Source: an uncultured Bacteroidales bacterium (lineage in GTDB: Bacteria > Bacteroidota > Bacteroidia > Bacteroidales > FEN-979). Taken from it: a stretch of 64,000 nucleotides of DNA. Shown here one piece after another: positions 10,246-19,105 of the stretch. How positions within the stretch are numbered: position 1 is the first letter of the stretch; the number at the start of each line of letters is the position of its first letter. The translations under genes and the position numbers were made by a program. The stretch is from assembly GCA_903959905.1 (NCBI GenBank), contig CAJBYO010000019.1:1-64000 (forward strand). The letters are read 5' to 3'. The notes beneath the pieces are model-generated. The model did not search any database. It was not told where the DNA came from and saw only the letters and a list, made by a program, of their open reading frames with translations.

Positions 10246-10266
10246 GGTTTGATCTGAAAATGATTA

Positions 10267-10302
10267 AGAGAGGGTTATGGGCAGCCTTAACCCTCTCTGT
10301 TT
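10267..10302 (+). terminator. Hairpin between the LamG lipoprotein and the GH144-like gene
   Basis: AGAGAGGGTTA (10267-10277) pairs perfectly with TAACCCTCTCT (10288-10298), with a 10-base loop and a short GTTTTA tail. The T tract is weak, so it may give partial termination or stabilise the upstream mRNA, lowering expression of the distal genes. Confidence 0.6.
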
Positions 10303-10319
10303 TAGTTAAATAAAAGCAA

Positions 10320-12293
10320 ATGAAAGGTCCCGGGTTTCTCATTATAATATTCTTTTCTGTTCTTCTGATTTTTTTTTCGTGCAGGAAGGATTCAGCTCCT
10401 GCCTCCGTTGGGACCCTGCATCTGTCTCAGGTAAAATTCGGCAACCGGATTCTTACACTGCAGGGGGCCAATACCGGTCTCCCGGTTGACAGTGCAATCA
10501 CCGTTTCCTTCAACGAAAAACTCGATACCGCCTCAGCCAGGAGCGGTGCGGTGCTGAAGAAGAGCGATCAGTCGCAGGTTCCGTGCAGGTTTACGTGGTC
10601 ATCGGGGTACAGTACATTCAAAATGATCCCGTACCAGCCGCTTGATCATTCTGCCTCCTATGTTCTGCAGATAAATACCATCATAAAAGGAGCACAGGGG
10701 GAGACCTTTCCCGGGGTGGAATATGCAATAAGTACCATTGCCGGTACATTGAGCCTGGAAACGATCACCCTGAACGGGGTGAATTTCAAGGGGCCCGCAG
10801 TTCCGTCGAACATTGACTGGAAGTCGGTTACAGTTCATGCCCGTTTTTCAGAGCCGCTGGATTCCTCATCATGTCAGTCAGCCTTCCAGTTTTCACCCGG
10901 AGTCATTGTGGCGGTAGCGCTTTCGGCAGATAAAAAGGAGGTCACTGTAACAAACGGCAGTCAACTCGCCGACCTTACAAAATACACCTTCAATATTTTA
11001 CCCTCACTAAAGGCTAAAAACGGGTATATGTTTGGCGGTTTTCACAACTTTTTTTACACCCGGCTTGATTCCACTCCGAAATTCCCCTTGATAACCGATG
11101 ACGAACTGCTCACACTGATCCAGCAGCGGGCATTCAAGTATTTCTACGATTTCGGGCACCCGGTGAGCGGAATGGCAAGGGAGCGGAATAACTCAGGCGA
11201 CATTGTCACCACAGGCGGTTCGGGATTTGGCGTTATGGCCCTGGTGGTGGGGATGAACCGTGGATTTATCAGCCGGAATGAAGGCCTTGCCCGGCTGGCA
11301 AAAATTGTCGGGTTCCTTGAAACCTGCGACAGGTTCCATGGTGCCTGGCCACACTGGCTGAACGGCACCACCGGCAAAGTTGTTCCCTTTTCATCCCTCG
11401 ACAACGGGGGCGACCTGGTTGAAACTTCCTACATGGTCCAGGGGCTTTACACAGTACACCAGTATCTGGACGCTTCCGTTCCTGCGGAAAAATTGCTCAT
11501 CGACCGGATAGGCCTCCTTATCAGCAGCGTGGAATATGACTGGTACACACGGGGACAAAATGTGCTTTACTGGCACTGGTCACCCGTAAATTCCTGGGCC
11601 ATGAACATGGCCATTTCCGGTTACAATGAAACACTGATCACCTATGTGGTCGCCGCGGCATCAACGACACATTCTATCACTGCCGCCACATATCACCAGG
11701 GATATGCACGCAACGGCGCCATCAGGAACGGGAACTCCTATTACGGCTATGTGTTGCCGCTTGGGGAGAGTTACGGAGGCCCGCTGTTTTTTACCCAATA
11801 TTCGTTCCTGGGTTTAAAACCGGTTAACCTTACCGACAGCTATGCCAGTTACTGGCAGCAGAATGTCAATCAAACCATGATCAACAGGGCATACTGCATG
11901 GCCAACCCAAGGGGGTTTATCGGCTACAGCAGCGCTTGCTGGGGGTTGACCGCATGCGATAACCCATGGGGCTACAATGCACATTCACCCACCAACGACC
12001 TGGGGGTGATTGCGCCAACTGCAGCGATCTCTTCATTGCCATTTACACCAGAGCAGTCCATGCAGGCAATTCGATTTTTCTATTACCAGCTTGGCAACAA
12101 GCTGTGGGGTGAATACGGATTTTACGATTCATTTGACATCACCGAAGGGTGGTGGGCTAACTCAACACTTGCCATTGACCAGGGGCCGATCATCTGCATG
12201 ATAGAAAATTACAGGACCGGCCTCCTGTGGAATAATTTTATGTCAAACCCGGAGGTTCAGGCCGGGCTGACCAAACTTGGTTTTACCTATTGA
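10320..12293 (+). CDS. Lipoprotein with two Big_5 domains and a PF10091/GH144-like glucanase domain
   Basis: A 657-residue lipoprotein (Cys 21 in FFSCRKD). Two Ig-like Big_5 domains occupy about 32-138 and 140-245. The C-terminal 400 residues match the glucoamylase-like (alpha/alpha)6 barrel family PF10091, which includes GH144 endo-beta-1,2-glucanases. Landmarks are ELLTLIQQRAFKYFYDF, GGSGFGVMALVVGMNRG and ACWGLTACDNPWGY, which is nearly identical to WGLTACDGPGY in the paralogue at 14667-16073. A surface endo-glucanase role is likely. The family link is firm; the exact linkage cleaved is an inference, and other beta-glucans are possible. Confidence 0.82.
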   Translation: MKGPGFLIIIFFSVLLIFFSCRKDSAPASVGTLHLSQVKFGNRILTLQGANTGLPVDSAITVSFNEKLDTASARSGAVLKKSDQSQVPCRFTWSSGYSTFKMIPYQPLDHSASYVLQINTIIKGAQGETFPGVEYAISTIAGTLSLETITLNGVNFKGPAVPSNIDWKSVTVHARFSEPLDSSSCQSAFQFSPGVIVAVALSADKKEVTVTNGSQLADLTKYTFNILPSLKAKNGYMFGGFHNFFYTRLDSTPKFPLITDDELLTLIQQRAFKYFYDFGHPVSGMARERNNSGDIVTTGGSGFGVMALVVGMNRGFISRNEGLARLAKIVGFLETCDRFHGAWPHWLNGTTGKVVPFSSLDNGGDLVETSYMVQGLYTVHQYLDASVPAEKLLIDRIGLLISSVEYDWYTRGQNVLYWHWSPVNSWAMNMAISGYNETLITYVVAAASTTHSITAATYHQGYARNGAIRNGNSYYGYVLPLGESYGGPLFFTQYSFLGLKPVNLTDSYASYWQQNVNQTMINRAYCMANPRGFIGYSSACWGLTACDNPWGYNAHSPTNDLGVIAPTAAISSLPFTPEQSMQAIRFFYYQLGNKLWGEYGFYDSFDITEGWWANSTLAIDQGPIICMIENYRTGLLWNNFMSNPEVQAGLTKLGFTY

Positions 12294-12314
12294 TTTATTT
12301 AAACACTCCCAGCC

Positions 12315-14546
12315 ATGATGAGTTTTTACAAACAGAAATTTACAGCGATCCTTTTAATGTTGGTGGTTTCCCTTTCGGCGCAATCACAGGATAAAGGGCT
12401 TACCCCTGCCGACAAGTCAAAAATTGATGTTTTGCTCAAATCCATGACCCTGGAGGAGAAGATAGGTCAGCTGTCGCTCTTTACGTCCGACTGGGATGTA
12501 ACCGGCCCGTCACTGAACGGCAATTATAAAAAGCTGATTAAAAACGGAAGTGTCGGAGCCATATTCAATGCCTATACAGTTGATTATGTGCGGGAGTTGC
12601 AACGCATGGCTGTTGAGGAATCACGTTTGAAAATCCCATTGATCTTTGGGTATGATGTCATCCACGGTCACCGTACGATATTTCCCATCCCGCTTGCACA
12701 GGCCTGCAGCTGGGACATGGCGGCCATCGAGCAGTCGGAACGGATTGCTGCCCAGGAAGCAACCGCAGAGGGCCTGAACTGGACCTTTGCCCCAATGGTT
12801 GACATTGCGCGTGATCCGCGGTGGGGACGTGTGGCTGAAGGTGCAGGGGAAGATACCTGGCTCGGTTGCAAAGTAGCCGCCGCCCGGGTTAGAGGGTTCG
12901 AGGGAACCGACCTGAAAGCAACAAACACGATGATTGCATGTGTCAAACATTTTGCAGCATACGGTGCGGCACAGGCAGGGCGGGATTACCATACCGTTGA
13001 CATGTCAATGCTGTCCCTCTATGAATGGTACCTGCCACCTTACAAGGCAGCCGTTGATGCAGGTGTTGGCTCTGCGATGACCTCCTTCAATGAAATTGCA
13101 GGTGTCCCGTCCACCGCCAACAGGTGGCTGCTGACCGACCTGCTCCGCAAAGACTGGGGGTTCAAAGGTTTTGTCGTAACAGATTATACCTCCATCAACG
13201 AGATGGTGAACCATGGTAATGCTGCCGACAATAAAGATGCTGCAAGGCTTGCAATCAATGCCGGGGTTGACATGGATATGCAGGGAAGCACCTATCTCGA
13301 TTACCTTGCACCATTGCTGGAAGAGAAAAAGGTGAACCTGTCCGACATTGATCAGTCCGTGCGTTGGATACTTGAAGCAAAGGCCAAACTCGGACTGTTT
13401 GACGACCCGTATCGCTACTGTAGTAAAGAGCGGCAGGAAAAGGAAGTCATGACCCCTGAACAGCAGCTCTTCGCCCGTAAATTTGTTGCAGAAAGCTGTG
13501 TCCTGTTGAAAAATCCAGGCCAGTTGCTGCCGATTCCGGGAAATATCAAAAAGATTGCCGTGATCGGTCCGCTTGGCGATTCAAAGAAAGACATGCTGGG
13601 TAACTGGTCGGCCGCTGGCAACTGGGAAAAGTGTGTTACTTTGGTTGAAGGACTGAACAACCGGCCGGGCAAACAATATGAAGTGGTGTATGAGAAAGGC
13701 TGCAATGTAACCGATGCCGACAGGAGCGGTTTTGATGCTGCCATAAAGCTGGCTTCAACAGCTGATTATGTGATATTAGCCCTGGGAGAGAACGGCTGGA
13801 TGAGTGGAGAGGCTTCAAGCCGCAGCAACATTGACATACCGGGCGTGCAGAATGAACTTGCAGAGGCCATCGTCAAAACGGGAAAACCGGTTGCAGTCGC
13901 CCTGTTTAACGGGCGTCCGCTGGCCATCTCGCAGCTGAACAGTCTGCCGGTTGCCATCCTGGAAACCTGGTTTGGCGGTACACAGGCCGGCAATGGCATT
14001 GCCGATGTGCTTTTCGGCGATGTAAACCCATCCGGTAAACTGACCATGACCTTCCCGCTGAACCTCGGCCAGGTTCCTGTCTTCTACAATTCAAAAAACA
14101 CCGGCAGGCCTTATAATCCGGCTGATCCAGGTGCCAAATATGTTTCAAGGTACCTTGATTGCTCCAATGATCCACTTTACCCGTTCGGATATGGCCTCAG
14201 CTATACAACTTTTAGCTATTCAGCACTGGAATCCATCGTGGATGGCGGGAAAATAAAAGTCAGCATCAGTGTGACCAATACCGGGAACCGCGATGGCGAA
14301 GAGGTTGTTCAACTCTATGTTCGCGACAAAGTCGGCTCAATTACCCGGCCGGTGAAGGAGTTGAAAGGCTTCCGCAAAGTGCTCATTAAAAAAGGCGAAA
14401 CCAGGTCGCTTGAATTTAACCTGACCACCGACGATCTGGCATTTTATCATCCCGACCTGAAGAAATACTGGGAGCCGGGAGAGTTTACGGTGTTTGTGGG
14501 AGGAAATTCGGCGGAAACGATGGCGAAGACGATTGAAGTAAAATAG
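12315..14546 (+). CDS. bglX: Periplasmic beta-glucosidase, GH3, BglX type
   Basis: This 743-residue GH3 enzyme resembles E. coli BglX along its whole length: MTLEEKIGQLSLF, YDVIHGHRTIFPI, FAPMVDIARDPRWGRVAEG, KHFAAYGAAQAG and the nucleophile Asp in VVTDY (about residue 290). A C-terminal fibronectin III-like domain ends the protein. The signal peptide ends near LSAQSQ. Either the first or second Met can start it. It would hydrolyse oligosaccharides, such as sophorose-type or gentio-type glucosides, imported by the SusCD pair. It starts 21 bases after the GH144-like gene and its TAG stop already belongs to a tandem repeat. Confidence 0.93.
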   Translation: MMSFYKQKFTAILLMLVVSLSAQSQDKGLTPADKSKIDVLLKSMTLEEKIGQLSLFTSDWDVTGPSLNGNYKKLIKNGSVGAIFNAYTVDYVRELQRMAVEESRLKIPLIFGYDVIHGHRTIFPIPLAQACSWDMAAIEQSERIAAQEATAEGLNWTFAPMVDIARDPRWGRVAEGAGEDTWLGCKVAAARVRGFEGTDLKATNTMIACVKHFAAYGAAQAGRDYHTVDMSMLSLYEWYLPPYKAAVDAGVGSAMTSFNEIAGVPSTANRWLLTDLLRKDWGFKGFVVTDYTSINEMVNHGNAADNKDAARLAINAGVDMDMQGSTYLDYLAPLLEEKKVNLSDIDQSVRWILEAKAKLGLFDDPYRYCSKERQEKEVMTPEQQLFARKFVAESCVLLKNPGQLLPIPGNIKKIAVIGPLGDSKKDMLGNWSAAGNWEKCVTLVEGLNNRPGKQYEVVYEKGCNVTDADRSGFDAAIKLASTADYVILALGENGWMSGEASSRSNIDIPGVQNELAEAIVKTGKPVAVALFNGRPLAISQLNSLPVAILETWFGGTQAGNGIADVLFGDVNPSGKLTMTFPLNLGQVPVFYNSKNTGRPYNPADPGAKYVSRYLDCSNDPLYPFGYGLSYTTFSYSALESIVDGGKIKVSISVTNTGNRDGEEVVQLYVRDKVGSITRPVKELKGFRKVLIKKGETRSLEFNLTTDDLAFYHPDLKKYWEPGEFTVFVGGNSAETMAKTIEVK

Positions 14547-14576
14547 TAAAGTGGTAAAATGGTAAAATGGTGAAAT
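14544..14576. repeat. Degenerate 8-bp tandem array, GGTAAAAT family
   Basis: Units related to GGTAAAAT start at the stop codon of the bglX gene. The same family occurs at 39869-39906 and 48235-48286, and a relative at 36340-36374. Confidence 0.8.
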
Positions 14577-14592
14577 TTGGGTTACAGCCCAA

Positions 14593-14680
14593 CCTGTCAC
14601 GCGTCACCCGACACCCGTCACGCGTCACGCGTCACGCGTCACCTGTCACCCGTCACCCGTCACCCGTCACCTGTCACCCA
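14593..14680. repeat. Degenerate 7-bp tandem array, CGTCACC/CGTCACG family
   Basis: About a dozen copies of CGTCACG, CGTCACC or TGTCACC follow one another with period 7. The array overlaps the 3' end of the GH144-like gene on the minus strand and provides its TGA stop. The same family lies inside the SDR gene at 54853-54938. Confidence 0.88.
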
Positions 14681-16073
14681 CCTTCATCCACCCCCCTGTA
14701 AACCCCGCCTTCTCCAACCCGCTCACGATATACTGGTTCCTCTTCATCAGGTTCCAGATCAACCCGGTTTTGCTGTTGCCGATCATGATCACAATGGGGC
14801 CTTGATCGATGCCCAGGTAGTCAATATCAAACCAGCCATGTTCATTGCCTTTCCCTGAAGCAAAAGAGGGGTTGAAGGCATCTTTGAATCCGTATTCCTG
14901 GTATAGCGAAGCACCGTATTTGTTATACATCCCTTCCAGTGCCGGGATGCATATCTCAGGTGCAAATGGCAGTGATCCCCCTGCGGCGGTGGGTGCCAGG
15001 GTTCCGTCATCAACCTGGTAACCCTTTGCTGTTCCTCGGGCGGAATACCCGTCAAATACGAACTCCCTGCCCTGCCAGGTTGATTTGAGATAGCCCGGGC
15101 CGTCGCAGGCGGTCAGCCCCCAGATGGTTGAGCTGTAGTCATTGAACTTTCCCGGGTTTGCAGCACAGTAAGCCTGCTGCGCAAACGTTGCCCTGCGCGA
15201 ATTCTCAAAGTAATCAATCCCTTTCGAGCGCATGAAACCGTCCTGAATTCCCCTGAAATCAATGTACATATGCGAATACTGGTGACCGAAAAGCGGCCCG
15301 AAATTCACATGCTCAAAGCCTTGCCAGTCAGCCCAGTTGTACCTGGAAGTCCAGGCGTCCCAGCAAGTGGCCGGAACCGGGAAGGTTGGCGAACCGATCG
15401 CCATGATGATCAGCACCATGGCCTCATTATAACCGTACCAGTAACTGTCGATGAACCCGCTCTCGGGATGCCACCCCATGCTAAGGATGTCCTTCCCGTT
15501 CAGTGCCCATTGCCAGTCAACCCTTCGGTAAAGCTTATCAGCCAGGTCCCTGATCTCCTGTTCCTCGTCCGCAACGCCGTCAAAAAACTGCATGCAGGAA
15601 AGGATACCTGCCATGAGCAGCCCTGTATCAATGGTTGAAAGCTCAACATCCTTAAAGCGCAGGCCTGTATGCATGTCAAGGAAGTGGTAGAAGAGCCCTT
15701 TATATCCGCCCACACCCGTTTTATCGGGGCCTTGGGGAAGTTTGTAAAGGAAACGCAGTGTCTTTAATACCCGTAAAGCAGCCTCCTGCCGGGTAATGTA
15801 TTTTTGTTCTACACCGATAAGGTAGGCGGAGAGCCCGAACCCGGTGGCGGCAATGCTTGAAAATGATTCGGTTGGGTACCGGTCGGGGATGAGCCCGGAG
15901 GTTGTGTCAGCCAGGTCCCAGAAATACCGGAAGGTTCGGAGCTGAAGGTCTTCCAGTGAGAATTTTTCAGGGATAGCCCCTGCAGGTTTACTCTTTGGTG
16001 TTGGATTGCATGAGATTCCTGCAAATGAAAACACAAGAAGCGCCATTGTTGAAATGCAAATCTTCCTCATCAT
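14667..16073 (-). CDS. PF10091/GH144-like glucanase lipoprotein
   Basis: A 468-residue lipoprotein with Cys 22 in FAGISCNPT and one PF10091 catalytic domain: LEDLQLRTFRYFWDLAD, SIAATGFGLSAYLIG, STIWGLTACDGPGY and the C-terminal YLGIDQGPIVIMIGNSKTGLIW. It is a paralogue of the domain at 10320-12293, without Ig-like domains, and lies on the opposite strand, convergent with bglX. Endo-beta-1,2-glucanase activity (GH144) is the best-known function in this family; here it is inferred. The last four residues and the stop (GTGGGTGACAGGTGA) are encoded by the repeat array at 14593-14680, so the C-terminus may have been altered by the repeat. Confidence 0.83.
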   Translation of the reverse strand: MMRKICISTMALLVFSFAGISCNPTPKSKPAGAIPEKFSLEDLQLRTFRYFWDLADTTSGLIPDRYPTESFSSIAATGFGLSAYLIGVEQKYITRQEAALRVLKTLRFLYKLPQGPDKTGVGGYKGLFYHFLDMHTGLRFKDVELSTIDTGLLMAGILSCMQFFDGVADEEQEIRDLADKLYRRVDWQWALNGKDILSMGWHPESGFIDSYWYGYNEAMVLIIMAIGSPTFPVPATCWDAWTSRYNWADWQGFEHVNFGPLFGHQYSHMYIDFRGIQDGFMRSKGIDYFENSRRATFAQQAYCAANPGKFNDYSSTIWGLTACDGPGYLKSTWQGREFVFDGYSARGTAKGYQVDDGTLAPTAAGGSLPFAPEICIPALEGMYNKYGASLYQEYGFKDAFNPSFASGKGNEHGWFDIDYLGIDQGPIVIMIGNSKTGLIWNLMKRNQYIVSGLEKAGFTGGWMKVGDR

Positions 16074-16074
16074 A

Positions 16075-17847
16075 TCATACGGGTTGTTCCAGTGGTTGTC
16101 CGATCACGTTGCTGATCGCTTTCTGCAATATTTCAAAGGTAAACGGTTTGCTTACATACTCATCCATGCCGGCACTGAGATACAACTCCCGGTCTCCCTT
16201 CATGGCATTGGCGGTTAAAGCAACAATGGTGGAATGACGTGAGGTGCCTTTTTCCTCCTCCCTGATCGCTTTGGCCACCTGGTAGCCGTCCATGACTGGC
16301 ATCTGGATGTCAAGTAAAATGAGGTCGTATTGCCGGGAATGGTATTTTTCAAACGCCACTTGTCCGTTATCTGCCATGTCAACGTCAAATCCCATTTTTT
16401 TCAACTGGAAACTGATAATCTGCTGGTTGATGGCATTGTCTTCAGCTACCAGCACTGTTTTTTTACCGAAACCGGTGGATTCTTCAGCATCATGCTTCCA
16501 TGCTTGCTTTTTCTGGAGGTTCGAGAGGGTGAAAGGAAGGGTGAACCAGAACCTGGAACCTTGGCCGGGCGTGCTTTCAACGCCAATACTCCCGCCCATA
16601 AGGTCAGTGAGTTTTTTGCAAATTGAAAGGCCAAGTCCTGTTCCTGCGATCAGCTTTGACCTGTCTTGTTTGACCCTTGAAAAAACTTTGAAAAGTGAAT
16701 CAAGGGCTTCAGGAGGGATCCCTATCCCGGTATCCGTTACTTCAAACTTCAGGATTGTCCTGGTATCCGTTTGTTCCACCCTGCTGACGGTTAACCTGAT
16801 GGTTCCACGCTCTGTAAACTTAACGGCGTTGTTCGTCAGGTTGATAAGGATCTGGCGCAAGCGCTGTGAATCGCCGATCAGCATATTTGAGACACTGTTG
16901 GCGGTGATCACTTCAACACCGATGGATTTTTCTTCTGCTTTCATTTTTATCACCAGCAAGATATCCTCAATAACGCGGTCAAGCATAAATGGCTGGAAAT
17001 CAAGCTCCATCTTTCCAGCTTCGATCGCTGAAAAATCAAGCACATCGTTAAGGAGGACGAGCAGGTTTTCTGCAGATGAGATGATGCCCTTCAGCATCTC
17101 TGCCTGCTCTGATGTAAGGGGCGAGTTCTTCAGGATTTCAGAGAGTCCCAGTATCCCGTTCATAGGGGTGCGGAATTCATGCGATATGCTCGCAATAAAC
17201 TCATTTTTTGTATGGGTGCCCGCTTCAGCCAGTTCCTTCGACTTCTGCAGTTCCTCTTCGTGTAATTTTCGTTCGGTGATATCCCAGGAGATGCCGATCA
17301 GGCCGATAATCTGGTTTTCGGCGTTGCGGATGGGGGCAATGTTGCTGTTGAGCCAGCGCTTTCGTGCGTTATGATTTATTTCTTCCTCTATATCGTAAAG
17401 AGCGAGCCCTGTTTTAAGCACATAGGCTTCATTGGCCGGATATTCGTGGTTGTCATAAGCAGGAAATATTTCCTGGGTCTTTTTACCGGTGATTTGTACA
17501 GAAGGAATGCCAGCCAGTTCGGAAAAGGCCTGGTTGACGATCATATAATTGAGACGGGTATCTTTGAAATAGACGTATGCGGGGATGGTTGTAAGCAGGG
17601 TGGAAAGCTCTTCAGCCCTGATTTTCAGATTGTCAGAGACATTTTTCAGGTCGGCCGAAGTCCTGATTAGCAGCGACGAGAATATTCCTTTTTCCTTCAC
17701 AGACCGTTCAGCCCTGAAAATCAGGTGATCATGCTCCGATTTTATCTTCTTCAGTTCATCAAGGATATAACTTTTATGCCTGAACAGTTCTTCAGGTTCC
17801 TTCAAGCCGGCGATCGCCTCAGTGAGTGAAAGAATTTTATCCGACAT
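16075..17847 (-). CDS. Hybrid sensor histidine kinase with PAS and receiver domains
   Basis: A 590-residue cytoplasmic hybrid kinase with no membrane segment. An N-terminal coiled region leads to a PAS domain at about 85-200 (YVYFKDTRLNYMIVNQAF to WDITERK). HisKA has the phospho-acceptor His 223 in SISHEFRTPMNGI. The ATPase domain has the N box (LTNNAVKF), G1 (DTGIGIP) and G2 (GTGLGLSICKKL). A receiver domain at about 465-585 has Asp 513 in LLDIQMP and the Lys in SKPF. There is no output DNA-binding domain, so the target is unknown. It overlaps the upstream FIST gene by 11 bases, so the FIST protein is probably its sensory partner. Confidence 0.94.
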   Translation of the reverse strand: MSDKILSLTEAIAGLKEPEELFRHKSYILDELKKIKSEHDHLIFRAERSVKEKGIFSSLLIRTSADLKNVSDNLKIRAEELSTLLTTIPAYVYFKDTRLNYMIVNQAFSELAGIPSVQITGKKTQEIFPAYDNHEYPANEAYVLKTGLALYDIEEEINHNARKRWLNSNIAPIRNAENQIIGLIGISWDITERKLHEEELQKSKELAEAGTHTKNEFIASISHEFRTPMNGILGLSEILKNSPLTSEQAEMLKGIISSAENLLVLLNDVLDFSAIEAGKMELDFQPFMLDRVIEDILLVIKMKAEEKSIGVEVITANSVSNMLIGDSQRLRQILINLTNNAVKFTERGTIRLTVSRVEQTDTRTILKFEVTDTGIGIPPEALDSLFKVFSRVKQDRSKLIAGTGLGLSICKKLTDLMGGSIGVESTPGQGSRFWFTLPFTLSNLQKKQAWKHDAEESTGFGKKTVLVAEDNAINQQIISFQLKKMGFDVDMADNGQVAFEKYHSRQYDLILLDIQMPVMDGYQVAKAIREEEKGTSRHSTIVALTANAMKGDRELYLSAGMDEYVSKPFTFEILQKAISNVIGQPLEQPV

Positions 17848-18979
17848 CGGGTTTTTGTTTTATTGAAACCATGGTGAAAGTTTCGTTATGAAAATCGCAC
17901 ACAGCATGATGGTTGCTCCCGATTTCACCATAAGTAAAAAATCCGATCAGGGGCTTTGACCAGCATTGCCATGCCTGCTCAATCTCTTCCGAAATGGAAG
18001 GCCCCAGTGCATTGTGGCGGGCCATGCAGGAAAACAGGATGAGGAGGTCGGTGTCCAAATTTTTTTCGTAAAATTCAACCACTTTTTTTCGCGTGTAATC
18101 TATGATCTCAAAGCCCGGAGAACTTGAAAATGTCACGATGGCACCATTCGGCACAGTACCGGCGAAGATGAGTGACTTTTTCACCGGATCAACATTGATC
18201 ACGGCACGCAACACATCCTGCGAACCGCTCTTCTTGATCAGTAACGGGTATTCAACCCCGATCTCGGGAAGGTCGGTATCCTTTACGTTGAGGTAATCTT
18301 TGTATACATCCAGCGCGGGTTGCCCGTCAATGGCATACACCACATTCCCCTCCGAATGGGTAACGATTTTGTCTGCGCCAATACTGACCCAGCCGCTTGT
18401 TGCAATCCCGTTGAAGTCGTAGATTTCTGTGTTGAACACCATTGCCATGGCACCGTTGCTCTCCAGACTTTCTTCAGAAAACACAAAGGTTTCGTTGAAA
18501 TGCGCGTCATCGGCCGCCAGTCCGCCAAACATGCTGATGTCACTTCCTGCTACCTGCTGAATGCCTTTAACCAGTTGTTCCCCGTCGGTTTCAAGCCCGC
18601 TGCCAAGGATCAGGAAGGCAGGTTTTTCAAAGGTGCCTGTTGCCCATCGCCCGATTTTATTGCCAAGTTCAAATGAGGCGAGATCCCTGCCGTTAAACAG
18701 TTTGGTGCTGAAACTCCCCGGAATGAGCGACATCATGAGGCAAACCAGTCCGCCTTCGCTGATAACCTGTGCCTGGCCGTTAAAAAGGAACTCGCCACAG
18801 GAACTGCATCCAAATACACTTACCCGTTGTGTCTTCAGAAAAAAGACGATTTCCTGCAGGTTCAGGTCAACCGAGGAAAAGATGATGGCTGCCCCGGGCT
18901 GAAATCCGTCAGAGGTGTTTTCGGCCCAGGATTGAATGAAGGCCTTGACAGTATCGGTACTGAAGGTTTTAATTTGCAT
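17837..18979 (-). CDS. FIST N/FIST C domain sensory protein
   Basis: A soluble protein of about 380 residues. I place the start at the ATG at 18979 (MQIKTFSTDT); a longer frame from 19039 overlaps a likely promoter. The N-terminal FIST domain (FGCSSCGEFLFNGQAQVISEG is characteristic; also SDISMFGGLAADD) and C-terminal FIST_C domain (VDPVKKSLIFAGTVPNGAIV; LLILFSCMARHNALG) are both complete. FIST domains are predicted small-ligand sensors, possibly for amino acids, and often pair with signal-transduction proteins. Here the gene overlaps the hybrid kinase by 11 bases, which supports a two-gene sensory unit. A minus-strand TATATTTG promoter element lies at 19010-19017. Confidence 0.88.
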   Translation of the reverse strand: MQIKTFSTDTVKAFIQSWAENTSDGFQPGAAIIFSSVDLNLQEIVFFLKTQRVSVFGCSSCGEFLFNGQAQVISEGGLVCLMMSLIPGSFSTKLFNGRDLASFELGNKIGRWATGTFEKPAFLILGSGLETDGEQLVKGIQQVAGSDISMFGGLAADDAHFNETFVFSEESLESNGAMAMVFNTEIYDFNGIATSGWVSIGADKIVTHSEGNVVYAIDGQPALDVYKDYLNVKDTDLPEIGVEYPLLIKKSGSQDVLRAVINVDPVKKSLIFAGTVPNGAIVTFSSSPGFEIIDYTRKKVVEFYEKNLDTDLLILFSCMARHNALGPSISEEIEQAWQCWSKPLIGFFTYGEIGSNHHAVCDFHNETFTMVSIKQKPDVG

Positions 18980-19078
18980 CTGGATGATTTTAAATTTTAC
19001 ATATTCAAACAAATATACAAATTTCAGCAAAATGCTCATTTGTTTTTCAAAATCAGATGTTCCTACATGGAAATCGGC

Positions 19079-19086
19079 TATTTTTG
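19079..19086 (+). promoter_or_regulatory. Candidate -7 promoter element (TATTTTTG)
   Basis: TATTTTTG fits the Bacteroidota -7 consensus TAnnTTTG and lies 20 bases before the ATG at 19106. It argues against longer starts for that gene. A good -33 element is not obvious. Confidence 0.5.
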
Positions 19087-19105
19087 TTTTTTAATCCCAT
19101 TTTTC

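Noticed and set aside
16292-17374. A 360-codon frame on the plus strand
   Set aside because: It lies antisense within the hybrid kinase gene, whose domains are all intact, and it encodes a Ser- and Phe-rich shadow without known motifs.
18827-19105. N-terminal extension of the T9SS protein at 19106
   Set aside because: The extension would overlap the FIST gene and precede the promoter element at 19079. The signal peptide begins at 19106.
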